Shown here: positions 16,644 through 25,460 of the stretch, in pieces
How positions within the stretch are numbered: the stretch's first letter is position 1
Layout of the letters: each line of letters starts with the position of its first letter
Origin: Lachnospiraceae bacterium
Lineage (GTDB): Bacteria > Bacillota > Clostridia > Lachnospirales > Lachnospiraceae
Reading direction: 5' to 3'
Length of the DNA: 64,000 nt
Assembly (NCBI GenBank): GCA_902363835.1
Contig: CABJBM010000008.1
Coordinates: 62,001-126,000, forward strand
Translations under genes and position numbers: made by a program
Notes under the pieces: model-generated
What the model was told of the DNA's origin: nothing
Database searches by the model: none
What the model saw: the letters and a program-made list of their open reading frames with translations, nothing else

Positions 16644-17687
16644 TCAGAAGAATGAATCTTTATCAATAATCTTTCGAATCCATCCGTCCGGTGCTTCCAC
16701 CGTTCCCAGCTGTATTCCGGTTAAAAGATCATATAACTGCTGAATAACCGGTCCCATTTTCTCCATACCGCCGGCAAAACATATTTCTTTTCCATGGTCA
16801 ATGACTTTTCCTACCGGAGAAATGACTGCTGCAGTACCGCACAAACCGCATTCTGCAAAATCCGGAAGTTCCGATAAACGTACCGGGCGCTCCGTTACTT
16901 TCAGTCCTAAATAATGCTCAGCAACATACAACATGGATCTTCTTGTAATTGACGGCAATATGGTATTGGATTTAGGAGTTACAATCTCATTATCCCTGGT
17001 GACAAACAGGAAATTAGCACCGCCCGTTTCTTCTACATACGTATGTGTAACAGGGTCTAAAAACATGTTCTCATCATAGCCGGCATCATGGGCCGTTACA
17101 TAGGCATGTAAACTCATGGCGTAGTTTAATCCGGCTTTTAAATGCCCGGTTCCTCGAGGCGCTGCTCTGTCATAATCACTGACACATAAGGTCAGCGGCC
17201 GGGCACCACCCTTAAAATAAGGGCCAACCGGGGTGCAGATTAAGCGAAACTGATATTCATCAGAAGGTTTCACACCAATAACCGGTCCGGTAGCAAACAT
17301 GTACGGCCTTAAATAAAGAGATGCGCCTGTACCGTATGGAGGTACCCAGGATGCATTGGCTGTTACAACCTGGTCTACCGCTTCCAAAAACCTTTCTTTC
17401 GGAAAGGGCGGCATTTCCATTCCACTTGCAGAATCCATCATACGCTCTGCATTTAAGTCAGGCCGGAACGTAACAATACTTCCATCCTTAGCCGTATATG
17501 CTTTCAGTCCCTCAAAGATTTCCTGACAATACTGTAAAATACCTGCACATTCATTCAAAACAACATTGGCATCTGAGGTCAGCATTCCTTTGTCCCATCT
17601 TCCGCCTTTGTAATCGGATACATAACGTTTATCCGTTTTCCTGTATCCAAAACCAATATTTTCCCAGTCCAAGTTTTTCTTTTCCAT
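16644..17687 (-). CDS. ilvE: Branched-chain amino-acid aminotransferase
   Basis: A 347-residue class IV PLP aminotransferase that interconverts branched-chain amino acids and 2-oxo acids. Landmarks are EIFEGLKAY, FRPDLNAERM, LYLRPYMFAT, the PLP lysine in GTGHLKAGLNYA, and VEETGGANFLFV. The length and the long N-terminal segment match the BCAT-type IlvE. It is transcribed toward sod and is separated from the upstream malY copy 2 by a terminator-like hairpin. Transamination of oxo-acids derived from methionine would fit its sulfur-gene neighbourhood, but this is inference. Confidence 0.95.
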   Translation of the reverse strand: MEKKNLDWENIGFGYRKTDKRYVSDYKGGRWDKGMLTSDANVVLNECAGILQYCQEIFEGLKAYTAKDGSIVTFRPDLNAERMMDSASGMEMPPFPKERFLEAVDQVVTANASWVPPYGTGASLYLRPYMFATGPVIGVKPSDEYQFRLICTPVGPYFKGGARPLTLCVSDYDRAAPRGTGHLKAGLNYAMSLHAYVTAHDAGYDENMFLDPVTHTYVEETGGANFLFVTRDNEIVTPKSNTILPSITRRSMLYVAEHYLGLKVTERPVRLSELPDFAECGLCGTAAVISPVGKVIDHGKEICFAGGMEKMGPVIQQLYDLLTGIQLGTVEAPDGWIRKIIDKDSFF

Positions 17688-17714
17688 TAAAAATCCCCTT
17701 AAAAATAAAATTCA

Positions 17715-17750
17715 TGAAAGCATGGCAACACTGGTGCTACCATGCTTTCA
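17715..17750 (-). terminator. Hairpin terminator of malY copy 2
   Basis: TGAAAGCATGG/CCATGCTTTCA arms of 11 bp around a 14-nt loop, followed on the minus strand by ATGAATTTTATTTTT. It lies just past the malY stop at 17765 and in front of ilvE. Confidence 0.7.
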
Positions 17751-17764
17751 TCTACTATACCATC

Positions 17765-18952
17765 CTAATTGCAATTACTCAACTGATTTACAATATTATC
17801 CACTGCCTGCCGAACATATGCGGGGTCTGTTGCAAGGTTCAGCCGGACAAAACCATTAAAATTTTTTCCAAACCACTCACCATAATCAACAGCAAGCCGG
17901 CATTTATCCTGAATAAATTCCTTTACACCATTCTGATCCACGCATTTTCTAAGGTCAAGAAGAACCAGGTAGGTTCCTTCAAGATCACATACCGTGATAT
18001 CAGGCGCCTTATCATTTAACGTGTGCTTTAAATAACTGTAGTTATCCTCAATAACTTCCAACACATGATCCAGCCATTCATCGCCATGGGCATAGGCCGC
18101 CATTGTTGCAACCACGCCTAATACATTGATCTCCGTACGGTTTAATGCACTTGCAAACTTATCATAAACTGCCATCAAAGATTCATTGGTTATGATGATA
18201 TGAGAATGAGGCAGGCCGGCCAGGTTAAAGGTCTTGGAAGCAGAGGATAAGGTGATTACCATATCTCTGTACGCACCTTCTTTTGCTACTGCGGCAGGCG
18301 TGAATGCATGATCTTTTAAAGTGATATCCTGGTGTATTTCATCACTGACAACCAGCACCTGATGCCTTTTGCATATTTCTAAAACCTGTTCCAACTCCTC
18401 TTCACTCCATACACGCCCTGCCGGATTATGAGGAGAACACTGGATAAACATTTTTACATTATTTTCCACAATCGCTTTTTCAATTGCCTTGTAATCCATG
18501 GAAAAATGCCCATTGTCGTATTCCAGGTCAACTGTAACCAGTGTTCTGCCGTTGTTTGTGACGACATTGTGAAACGGATAATATACCGGCGTAAGAATTA
18601 AACAGGCATCACCAGGTTTTGTAAATGCATGAACCATCCAGGCAATCCCTGTCACACAGCCTGTTGAAAAGCGAACCCATTCTTTTTTCAGCGGAAAACG
18701 GTACCGCCTTTCCATCCAATCAGAGAACACCTGATAATATTCTCCCGGCACGCACGAATAGCCAAAGACACCGTGCCTGGTACGTTTAATCATTGCATCT
18801 ATAACCTGGTCACATGTTTTAAACTCCATATCAGCCACCCACATAGAAATAAGATCTTTATCTCCATATCTGGATTCCAGCTCATCCCATTTAAAACAAT
18901 CAGTTCCACGGCGTTCCACAACATAGTCATCTAAAAACTTCTGCTTATCCAT
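17765..18952 (-). CDS. MalY/PatB-family C-S lyase (copy 2)
   Basis: A 395-residue PLP enzyme of the same family as copies 1, 3 and 4. Landmarks are ISMWVADMEFKT, PVYYPFHNVV, CSPHNPAGRVW, VVSDEIHQDI and the lysine motif SASKTFNLAGL. Family members release thiols from cystathionine or cysteine S-conjugates. It follows a glutaredoxin-like gene by 23 bp and is probably co-transcribed with it. The N terminus (VVERRGTDCFKWD) differs from the R-K/R-N-T-N-S motif shared by copies 1 and 3, hinting at a different substrate. Confidence 0.92.
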   Translation of the reverse strand: MDKQKFLDDYVVERRGTDCFKWDELESRYGDKDLISMWVADMEFKTCDQVIDAMIKRTRHGVFGYSCVPGEYYQVFSDWMERRYRFPLKKEWVRFSTGCVTGIAWMVHAFTKPGDACLILTPVYYPFHNVVTNNGRTLVTVDLEYDNGHFSMDYKAIEKAIVENNVKMFIQCSPHNPAGRVWSEEELEQVLEICKRHQVLVVSDEIHQDITLKDHAFTPAAVAKEGAYRDMVITLSSASKTFNLAGLPHSHIIITNESLMAVYDKFASALNRTEINVLGVVATMAAYAHGDEWLDHVLEVIEDNYSYLKHTLNDKAPDITVCDLEGTYLVLLDLRKCVDQNGVKEFIQDKCRLAVDYGEWFGKNFNGFVRLNLATDPAYVRQAVDNIVNQLSNCN

Positions 18953-18975
18953 GAAAAGTAACCCCCTTATTATTT

Positions 18976-19233
18976 TTAAGCTTTGCCCAGTACCACATTT
19001 AAATCAAACGTTTTTGTTCCATCCTCAAGCTCAAAAAACGGGATTCCAATTCCATTGGCAGCTTTTACCGGGGCATAGACCGCTTCGCTTTCCCTGGCAT
19101 TTAAAAAGGCCCTTAGTGCCGGAAAACTGGCTGATAAATTCTGAAAATCTACTTCAATATTTTTTCCTTTTAATTGATTTAATGCAAAAAGAGTATCCGG
19201 GCACAAATGACTTCCTATAACAACTACTTTCAT
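18976..19233 (-). CDS. Glutaredoxin-like small redox protein
   Basis: An 85-residue thioredoxin-fold protein starting MKVVVIGSHLCPDT, with a CPDT active site carrying a single cysteine and a later cis-Pro in GIPFFELEDG. The start at 19233 was chosen because AAGGTGG lies 6 nt upstream; the ATG two codons earlier touches that site. It is similar in size and motif to Bacillus YtnI, found in the S-alkyl-cysteine/cystine operon. It probably supplies thiol-disulfide exchange for the adjacent C-S lyase. The relationship to YtnI is from memory of the family, not an alignment. Confidence 0.8.
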   Translation of the reverse strand: MKVVVIGSHLCPDTLFALNQLKGKNIEVDFQNLSASFPALRAFLNARESEAVYAPVKAANGIGIPFFELEDGTKTFDLNVVLGKA

Positions 19234-19363
19234 AATCATCCACCTTTCTATGTAATAATCTATTCTGCAGTTACAATACTTCTATCTTAAAAGAACTCCG
19301 TTTAGAGACTTTTTGCTGTCATCTCCTGTTAACCAAGCGAAAATCTACGATTCCTGAACTTTA

Positions 19364-19827
19364 TTATGGCCTGCAAGAACAGCATCTTTTTAAGGAGATA
19401 AAATACTCACAGCTTTTTCTGCTTTTTATCTTTTCCAACATCGTCTGGACCAGCCATTCAAAAATCCTATGCTGCCGGTTGCAATACCGATCACGCCGGA
19501 CATTAATATGCCGATCAGCAAAACAAGCACTACATCCAGGCCTGCGATTGCAGTGACTAAAACGGTTACATAGGGTAATACCTCTAATATACTGTAATCC
19601 AGCGCTTCTATAGCAGCCCCGCTTCCGGACTTTGAGCTCATGATCCAGTAAAGGACAATGGTTATGATTGCAGCCAATACCGCCACATAACGCGGCATCT
19701 TGCCAAACGGACTTTCTACACCCAAAATTGTAAATACCACACCACATCCCACATATAGAACTAAAAAGATAATTAATGGTAAAAGTGCTAAAGCTTTATA
19801 ACTTTTCTCGCTCCTCTTCTCGTTCAT
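19364..19827 (-). pseudogene. Broken NhaC-type Na+/H+ antiporter gene
   Basis: The start region (MNEKRSEKSYKALAL, with LYVGCG and MPRYVAV) parallels the intact antiporter at 27897-29231 almost residue by residue for 60 codons. The frame then jumps to the equivalent of about residue 240 (LEVLPYVTVLVTAIAGLDV), losing around 180 residues. After GFLNGW it shifts frame, and matching sequence (EWLVQTMLEKIKSRKSCEYFI) continues in another frame before ending. So there is one large internal deletion, a frameshift and loss of the C-terminal third. A GGAGGGG site still precedes the start. It lies 29 bp after malY copy 3, the same pairing as the intact antiporter with malY copy 4. Confidence 0.88.
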
Positions 19828-19856
19828 AAGCCCCTCCATCTTCTCCTGTTATCGTA

Positions 19857-21062
19857 TTATCGATTATTTGATTTTTCATTTACTGCTTTGCAGATTCTTC
19901 TTAATCCTTCTTCCAAAACTGCCCTGGGACACGCAAGATTCAATCGAATATAGCGGTCCGAATTCTGAACAAACATATTCCCCCCTTCCAGCAGAACTCC
20001 GGCCTCATAAGCAAAGAACATGGGAAGTTCTTCATCTTTGTTAAAGTATTCCTTTAAGTTGACCCAGGCAAGATAGGTTGCCTCTGATATCGAAAAAACA
20101 GCTTTTGGCAGATGATCAGCCAGATAAGCCTTTGTAAACTCAAAGTTTTTATCCAAATAGGCGCATAGTTCCTTCAGCCATGGCTCTCCCCTCTCATAAG
20201 CTGCCTGCGAAGCTGCAACACTCAGTGGGTTATCAAAGTTATAATGTCTGCTGAACCAGATTTCCCTTAATGCTTCATCCCGTATCATGATATTGGAAAT
20301 CATCATACCTGCCAGGTTAAAAGTTTTACTGGGTGCCATGCAGGTAATTAACTTCTTGTAATCCGGCATGATCTTCCCCAGCGGAATATGTTTCTGATTC
20401 TGCCTTGTTAAATCACAATGTATTTCATCAGAAATTACCCATAAGCCATATTTCTCAATAATAGCAGCCAGCCTCTTTAACTCCTCCTCCGTCCATACCC
20501 GGCCAGTGGGATTATGGGGATTACAGAAAATAAAGAGCGTTGTTTTTTCATCGGCCGCCTTCTTTTCAAAATCATCAAAATCCATTGTGTAGCGGCCATT
20601 ATTATCTGCTAAATCAGAGCAAACATATTCCCGGTTATTATAGTCGGCCGCATATTTGAAATAAGCGTAGGAAGGAGTAGAAAATAAAACTTTTTCATCC
20701 GGCTTGCATATGTAGTCCACTAATTCATACAAAGCGGGTATGATGCCATTGGAGGTTACCAGCTCCTCCTTTTTAAAATCCCAATCGTAGCGTCTCTTAC
20801 ACCAACTTGAAACTGCCTCATAATAATCATTTGAAAAAACTCTTGTATATCCAAAAATACGCTGATCCAGACGCTCTCTCATTGCATCGATGATCACTTC
20901 CGGTGTGGCAAACTCCATATCTGCTACCCACATGCGGATAAATTCTTCATCCTTGTAGGGAAAAGTCATTGTTTCATCTGCATGAAAGATGTAGGAACGA
21001 AATCCGTCAGTATTTAGGGAATTCGTGTTTCTCCTGTCAATTACTTCGTCAAAATTGTACAC
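19857..21062 (-). CDS. MalY/PatB-family C-S lyase (copy 3)
   Basis: A 401-residue PLP enzyme. It begins MYNFDEVIDRRNTNS, then IRMWVADMEF, TPSYAYFKYA where the others have PVYYPF, CNPHNPTGRVW, VISDEIHCDL and the lysine motif APSKTFNLAGM. The TPSYAYF change in the substrate-side loop suggests a distinct specificity. It is followed by the broken antiporter. Its promoter region (21063-21300) is repeated in degraded form at 24245-24540, next to a decayed copy of this gene. Confidence 0.92.
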   Translation of the reverse strand: MYNFDEVIDRRNTNSLNTDGFRSYIFHADETMTFPYKDEEFIRMWVADMEFATPEVIIDAMRERLDQRIFGYTRVFSNDYYEAVSSWCKRRYDWDFKKEELVTSNGIIPALYELVDYICKPDEKVLFSTPSYAYFKYAADYNNREYVCSDLADNNGRYTMDFDDFEKKAADEKTTLFIFCNPHNPTGRVWTEEELKRLAAIIEKYGLWVISDEIHCDLTRQNQKHIPLGKIMPDYKKLITCMAPSKTFNLAGMMISNIMIRDEALREIWFSRHYNFDNPLSVAASQAAYERGEPWLKELCAYLDKNFEFTKAYLADHLPKAVFSISEATYLAWVNLKEYFNKDEELPMFFAYEAGVLLEGGNMFVQNSDRYIRLNLACPRAVLEEGLRRICKAVNEKSNNR

Positions 21063-21300
21063 TTTGCACTCTCCTTTGCTATCCTTTTATACATCATTTC
21101 TTACTTCTTCTACATTCTATCAGCGACGTGCGGATACGTCAAAGCAGATAATGTTTCGTAAGAAGAAACTCTTTTACTTGTTTTTTCTTCTCACTGGAAA
21201 AAATATAGGATTTATAATCCCATTATCGGTTAATCAGAAAAGTACTGCTAAATTCATATCTTTTTCTATTACTTTTTTACCTCAACACAAACAACGTCTA
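21063..21300. repeat. Upstream region of malY copy 3, duplicated at 24245-24540
   Basis: This non-coding stretch shares ordered similarity with 24245-24540: ACATTCTA-CAG, ACGTCAAAG, TTCTCACTGGAAAAAA (21187-21203 and 24442-24458), CAGAAA-TACTGC-AAATTCA and TTTTTCTATT occur in the same order and spacing. It therefore looks like a duplicated promoter region, here attached to the intact malY. Confidence 0.7.
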
Positions 21301-21320
21301 TTTTTAGTTGCACGGTATTT

Positions 21321-22727
21321 TTAATATACCCCAGACCACCCCGTCACGGTTAGCAGGAAAATAATGACACATGCAAGCAAAATAAATAATAGCACTTTTG
21401 GGAAAACCCACTTAATCCACTTTTCAAACGGCACATTTGCCATGACACAGGAACCAACCATCCAGCCAAGCAGCGGAGAAATCAAATTTGTAAAACTGTC
21501 ACCCATCTGATAAGCCACAACTGCCAGATTAAGCTGTAAGCCAAGGGCCTCCGCCACCGGCTTCATAATCGGCACCAGAATCGCTGCTTTCGATGTTGCG
21601 GAAGGAATAATTGGATTAATAATTGAAACAATGATCGTTAAACCTACGCTTGCAACTGCTCTGGGCAGATTCATCAATGGTTTTGTCAGCACATAGACAA
21701 TTGTATGAATGATATTTCCATCTCCTAAAACCAGGGATATTACTTTAGCTAACCCTATGACAAAGCCGACAAATGCCATGGAGCCCAGTCCTTTCGCAAA
21801 ACTGCCCCCTAATTTATCCGGGCTCATTCCTCCGAAAATTCCTACCAGTATCATGGTACACAGCATAATAGCTATCATAAAATTGAATAACTGGGACGAA
21901 TCTCCTCCTAAAAGGGAATACATAACAATGATTAAATATTGTGTAAAGAAAACAGCAAGAACAGCTATTTTTCTCCAGCTCATGTTTACCTTTTTTATCA
22001 CTGAATTTTCATCTGCACTTCTTTCCTGCTGATCCGGTCTCCAGCCTGCATCATACATAAGGGAGGTTTCCGGATCTTTTGTAATCTTTTTTACATAGTT
22101 CAAAACCATAAGGACCGCAACCAATAAGAAGAAGTTCATAATCAGCAGCCTGGTAAAAAATGCCGAATAAGGAATTGTTCCCATTAACATCTGCGTTGTT
22201 GCCTGTTGTGCAGGTCCTGTACCAAATCCAACCAGTGCCGCAAATGTTGTTACTCCAAGTGCGCATATTGGATCAAGTTTCAACTTTTTAGCAAACATGG
22301 TTCCAATAGGAACGACCGCAATCAACGCATCCGTACCGCCGAAGCCCCCCAGGTACGCCATCAATACCATCATCAGAACGATCAGGATATTTGTACCTTT
22401 ATCTTTCAGTTTATATACTGCCCAGTTCATGAAGTCATCAATTGCTCCTGTTTCTAAAACCACATTGATGGTTGCTCCGGAAACCATTACAACAAAAATA
22501 ATTGTTGACGCTCCTACCAGTCCATCCTTGACTTTCATCAGTGCCTGCCATGGATTGACCGGTGTCTGATGTCCAAGATAGCTAAACTCTGTTCCCAGAA
22601 TTGTCCCTGCCGCATCTGTGGCAAATGTACCGGCTGGAATCAAATATGTAGCAATACAAAACAGAAAAATAATTCCCGTCATAATCCAGAGCAGATGCGG
22701 CATACGAAATTTCTTTTTTTTCTCCAT
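21321..22727 (-). CDS. YfcC-family carrier (C4-dicarboxylate/amino-acid type)
   Basis: A 468-residue membrane protein with about 12 hydrophobic segments, matching the YfcC/DcuC-related short-chain acid or amino-acid antiporter family. It shows YLIPAGTFATD near the N terminus, FGGTDALIAVVPIGTMFAKKL and the C-terminal hairpin INPIIPSATSKAAILVPIM. The start at 22727 follows AAAGGGG; a GTG at 22748 is an alternative. It begins 13 bp after the M20 hydrolase stop and is co-transcribed with it, suggesting uptake of the peptide or conjugate that the hydrolase opens. Confidence 0.88.
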   Translation of the reverse strand: MEKKKKFRMPHLLWIMTGIIFLFCIATYLIPAGTFATDAAGTILGTEFSYLGHQTPVNPWQALMKVKDGLVGASTIIFVVMVSGATINVVLETGAIDDFMNWAVYKLKDKGTNILIVLMMVLMAYLGGFGGTDALIAVVPIGTMFAKKLKLDPICALGVTTFAALVGFGTGPAQQATTQMLMGTIPYSAFFTRLLIMNFFLLVAVLMVLNYVKKITKDPETSLMYDAGWRPDQQERSADENSVIKKVNMSWRKIAVLAVFFTQYLIIVMYSLLGGDSSQLFNFMIAIMLCTMILVGIFGGMSPDKLGGSFAKGLGSMAFVGFVIGLAKVISLVLGDGNIIHTIVYVLTKPLMNLPRAVASVGLTIIVSIINPIIPSATSKAAILVPIMKPVAEALGLQLNLAVVAYQMGDSFTNLISPLLGWMVGSCVMANVPFEKWIKWVFPKVLLFILLACVIIFLLTVTGWSGVY

Positions 22728-22740
22728 TTTTATGTCCCCT

Positions 22741-23925
22741 TTATTCACTTAGTATAAATCCGACCTCAGCGCATACTCCTAACGGAAATACCGATTCGTC
22801 TACATCAAACTTTCCATTATGGTGTGCCGCACCAATTCCAAACTCTTCGTTTTGAATTCCCAAAAATCCAAGTGCTCCCGGATACTTTTCTAAATATTTC
22901 GAATAGCATTCCGATGCATACCATTTGGGACACTCCGCCAGATATGTATCTCCGCATAATTCACGGAGTTTTTCTTCTATCTTTAAGGTGATCTTCTCAT
23001 CATTTATAACCGGCATCAGACTGATCTGATTTCTGTCTGCAAACTCAACGGTACATTTGTGGCAGACTGCCGTATTTTCAGCGATCGTATTTATAATATG
23101 GAATGCCTTTTCCCCCTCTTCTTTGTTAAAAAATCTTGCGGTCCCGCCGATAAATGCCCGCTCCGGAATCACATTTGTTGCTTCTCCTGCCTGAAAAACA
23201 GAAAGCCCAAGGGTAACGGTTTCTTCTGCATTCATTTGATTGACAAACGCTGAGTCAATCTGAGTTATGATATGTGCAGCCGGAACAATGGGATTAGCGG
23301 CCTGATCCGGTCTGGAACCATGTCCGGCCTTTCCGCATACATAAAATCCAACTCCCACAGTACCTGCCATTCTCGGTCCGGGAGACACATTGATTTTTCC
23401 GGCTGACAGGCCATTATATACGTGCAGAGCAAAGCACTCATCCACCGGATATTCTGCCAAAGCAGATAGCATGGCATCGATTCCGCAATTGGTCTCTTCC
23501 CCTTCTTCAAAGCAGCAATATACAGTCCCTTTTACTTCCTTCTGAATATTCACCAGTACATGCATTGTACCTAAAAGCATTGCCATATGAGCGTCATGTC
23601 CACAGCTGTGTGAAACTCCCTCGACAGAAGATACACATGCCTTTTTCTGTTTCAGGTTACTGCTTTCTTCCTGAACAGGCAGTCCATCAATATCCGCCCG
23701 AATTACCCGGTGCTTGCCTGGCTTTTCTCCTTTAATGATGGCAATGATCCCTGTACCTGGCAGAAGCCGGAACGGAACATTTAATTTTTCGATTTCCCTG
23801 ATCAAAACTTCTCTGGTATGATTTTCCTTTCCTGAAATCTCAGGATGCTGATGAAATTCTCTCCTCATTCTGACCATGTATTCCTGATATTCTGCCGCAA
23901 GTTTCATTAAATCGATTTTGTTCAT
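22741..23925 (-). CDS. M20-family amidohydrolase (intact)
   Basis: A 394-residue metallo-amidohydrolase of the IAA-amino-acid hydrolase/N-acyl-amino-acid deacylase type. It has RADIDGLPVQEE, SHSCGHDAHMA, the catalytic Glu pair in FEEGEETNCG, the dimerisation domain with GHGSRPDQAANPIVPA, and a C-terminal metal His in AAHHNGKFD. Length is normal, unlike the deleted paralogue at 5631-6590. It probably deacylates an amino-acid derivative brought in by the YfcC carrier; N-acetyl-cysteine conjugates are possible given the neighbouring C-S lyases. Confidence 0.93.
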   Translation of the reverse strand: MNKIDLMKLAAEYQEYMVRMRREFHQHPEISGKENHTREVLIREIEKLNVPFRLLPGTGIIAIIKGEKPGKHRVIRADIDGLPVQEESSNLKQKKACVSSVEGVSHSCGHDAHMAMLLGTMHVLVNIQKEVKGTVYCCFEEGEETNCGIDAMLSALAEYPVDECFALHVYNGLSAGKINVSPGPRMAGTVGVGFYVCGKAGHGSRPDQAANPIVPAAHIITQIDSAFVNQMNAEETVTLGLSVFQAGEATNVIPERAFIGGTARFFNKEEGEKAFHIINTIAENTAVCHKCTVEFADRNQISLMPVINDEKITLKIEEKLRELCGDTYLAECPKWYASECYSKYLEKYPGALGFLGIQNEEFGIGAAHHNGKFDVDESVFPLGVCAEVGFILSE

Positions 23926-23944
23926 ACTTTACCTCTCCATTATG

Positions 23945-24250
23945 ATATATTTATTCTGCCGCTTTACAAATCCGCTTTAATACTTCTTCCAATATTCTTT
24001 GATACAAACAAAACAATCTGAGTTTTTAATAAGCATATTCCCTCCTTCCGGCAATAGTTCAGCTTTATGAGCAAAGAACAGCGACAGTTTTCTCTACTTA
24101 AAACAATCATTAAATCTTCAAGCCATTGGCCTCTTTTTTCCCAGGATTACCGGACTGATATAATGTTTATAATTTCTTCATTCCTTTTCCTGAGAAGACA
24201 TGTTTCATCATCTATAAAAGTCAGTATTTCACTTATGTAAAAACTTCAGG
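23945..24250 (-). pseudogene. Decayed fifth MalY/PatB gene
   Basis: On the minus strand the last part translates as FFAHKAELLPEGGNMLIKNSD, clearly the counterpart of FFAYEAGVLLEGGNMFVQNSD near the end of malY copy 3. Short matches to other parts of copy 3 follow in order, including one near the N terminus (GTTTCATC...AAAGTCAGTATTT). Most of the coding sequence is gone and the frame is broken. It lies directly beside the degraded copy of the malY promoter region. Confidence 0.8.
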
Positions 24251-24540
24251 AGAAATACTTGTCAGTATTCCTATTGTTCGTGTATGTTTTATCAATGTTT
24301 CCGTCAAACTAATATAATTTAAATTATTTTCTTCTTTTTTATTGTGCACTATTTATTACTTTTTTACATTCTAACAGTCAATTATTAACACGTCAAAGTT
24401 TATAATATTTCTTTACATGAAACTTTTTCACTTATTTCTCTCTTCTCACTGGAAAAAACATAGATTTTATGATAGAATGGACAGACAACCAGAAATATAC
24501 TGCAAAATTCACATTTTTTTCTATTTATAGGAAACTGCTG
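24245..24540. repeat. Degraded duplicate of the malY copy 3 upstream region
   Basis: AT-rich non-coding DNA between the decayed malY and the XRE regulator. It shares ordered blocks with 21063-21300, for example TTCTCACTGGAAAAAA. The XRE gene starts immediately to the right, so the ancestral arrangement was probably a divergent regulator-malY pair. Confidence 0.7.
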
Positions 24541-24560
24541 ATAGCAGGGAGGGAATCATT

Positions 24561-25271
24561 ATGATGTCAGAAGTAAATACTGAAATTGGCAAACGGATAC
24601 GGAACTTCCGTAAAATGAGAAGTATGACTCTGGAGGAATTATCACAAATAATATGCAAAGGAAAATCTACCATATCAAAATATGAAAAAGGTGAGATTGC
24701 CATTGATATCATCACTTTATATGAGATTGCCGATGCCCTTCAGATTCATGTGGAGCAGCTATTATACTGCCGCCCAAGCCGAACCAGCATAGCCCCCAGG
24801 AATAACAGCCCTATTTTTTTTCATGGGGCTTCCCAATTTTATTCTTACTTATTTGATGGCCGCTGCAATCAGCTTATCCGGTGTGTCTTTGATGTTTTAT
24901 CAGAAACAGAAGAAAATGAATATAAAATCATGATGTATATGAACTTTAAGAACTATGAGACCTATCAGAATTGTGAAACCAAATACTGGGGATATATGGA
25001 ACATTATGATGCGCTGACAAATATTATATTGACCAATCAGGATTCCCCAATGGAAAAGGCAGGAGCACATATTCTCGCCTCTTACCTTGACTCGGATACT
25101 AAATGGGGATTATTTAACGGCATCTCTTCCCGTCCGATGATGCCCATTGCAATAAAAATGTTATTTTCAAAATACCGTTTAAAAGAAGATGCGGAGCTGA
25201 TCCGGCAGTTAAAAGTTTCAAAGGATGATATCCGATTATTAAAACTTTATAATATGCTGTCCGTCACATAA
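24561..25271 (+). CDS. XRE-family transcriptional regulator
   Basis: A 236-residue protein with an N-terminal HTH_3 domain (IGKRIRNFRKMRSMTLEELSQIICKGKSTISKYEKGE). The remaining 170 residues are a mostly helical domain that I do not recognise. GGGAGGG lies 8 nt before the first of two tandem ATGs. It is divergent from the decayed malY and shares that gene's duplicated control region, so it is the likely local regulator of the malY/carrier/hydrolase genes. Confidence 0.88.
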   Translation: MMSEVNTEIGKRIRNFRKMRSMTLEELSQIICKGKSTISKYEKGEIAIDIITLYEIADALQIHVEQLLYCRPSRTSIAPRNNSPIFFHGASQFYSYLFDGRCNQLIRCVFDVLSETEENEYKIMMYMNFKNYETYQNCETKYWGYMEHYDALTNIILTNQDSPMEKAGAHILASYLDSDTKWGLFNGISSRPMMPIAIKMLFSKYRLKEDAELIRQLKVSKDDIRLLKLYNMLSVT

Positions 25272-25403
25272 GCCCATTGCCGCAAAGAGGAATCTGTTCC
25301 CAATAGTCCAGCCGATCCTTGAGAACGATTCTAATATACTGACTAAGCAGCTCCTTCATCATCAGAAATGCATAAACAAATTCTTCCCACCCGGGCCAGC
25401 AAA

Positions 25404-25436
25404 GGAAGGCTCTTCGCGAACCGCCCGAAAAGCCTT
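25404..25436 (-). terminator. Hairpin downstream of the enolase-superfamily gene
   Basis: AAGGCT-TTCG and CGAA-AGCCTT arms pair imperfectly around GCGAACCGCC. It lies 25 bp past the stop of the 25461-26678 gene. The U-run is short, so confidence is moderate. Confidence 0.5.
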
Positions 25437-25460
25437 CTCTTTGCTCTCATAGTATCCACA

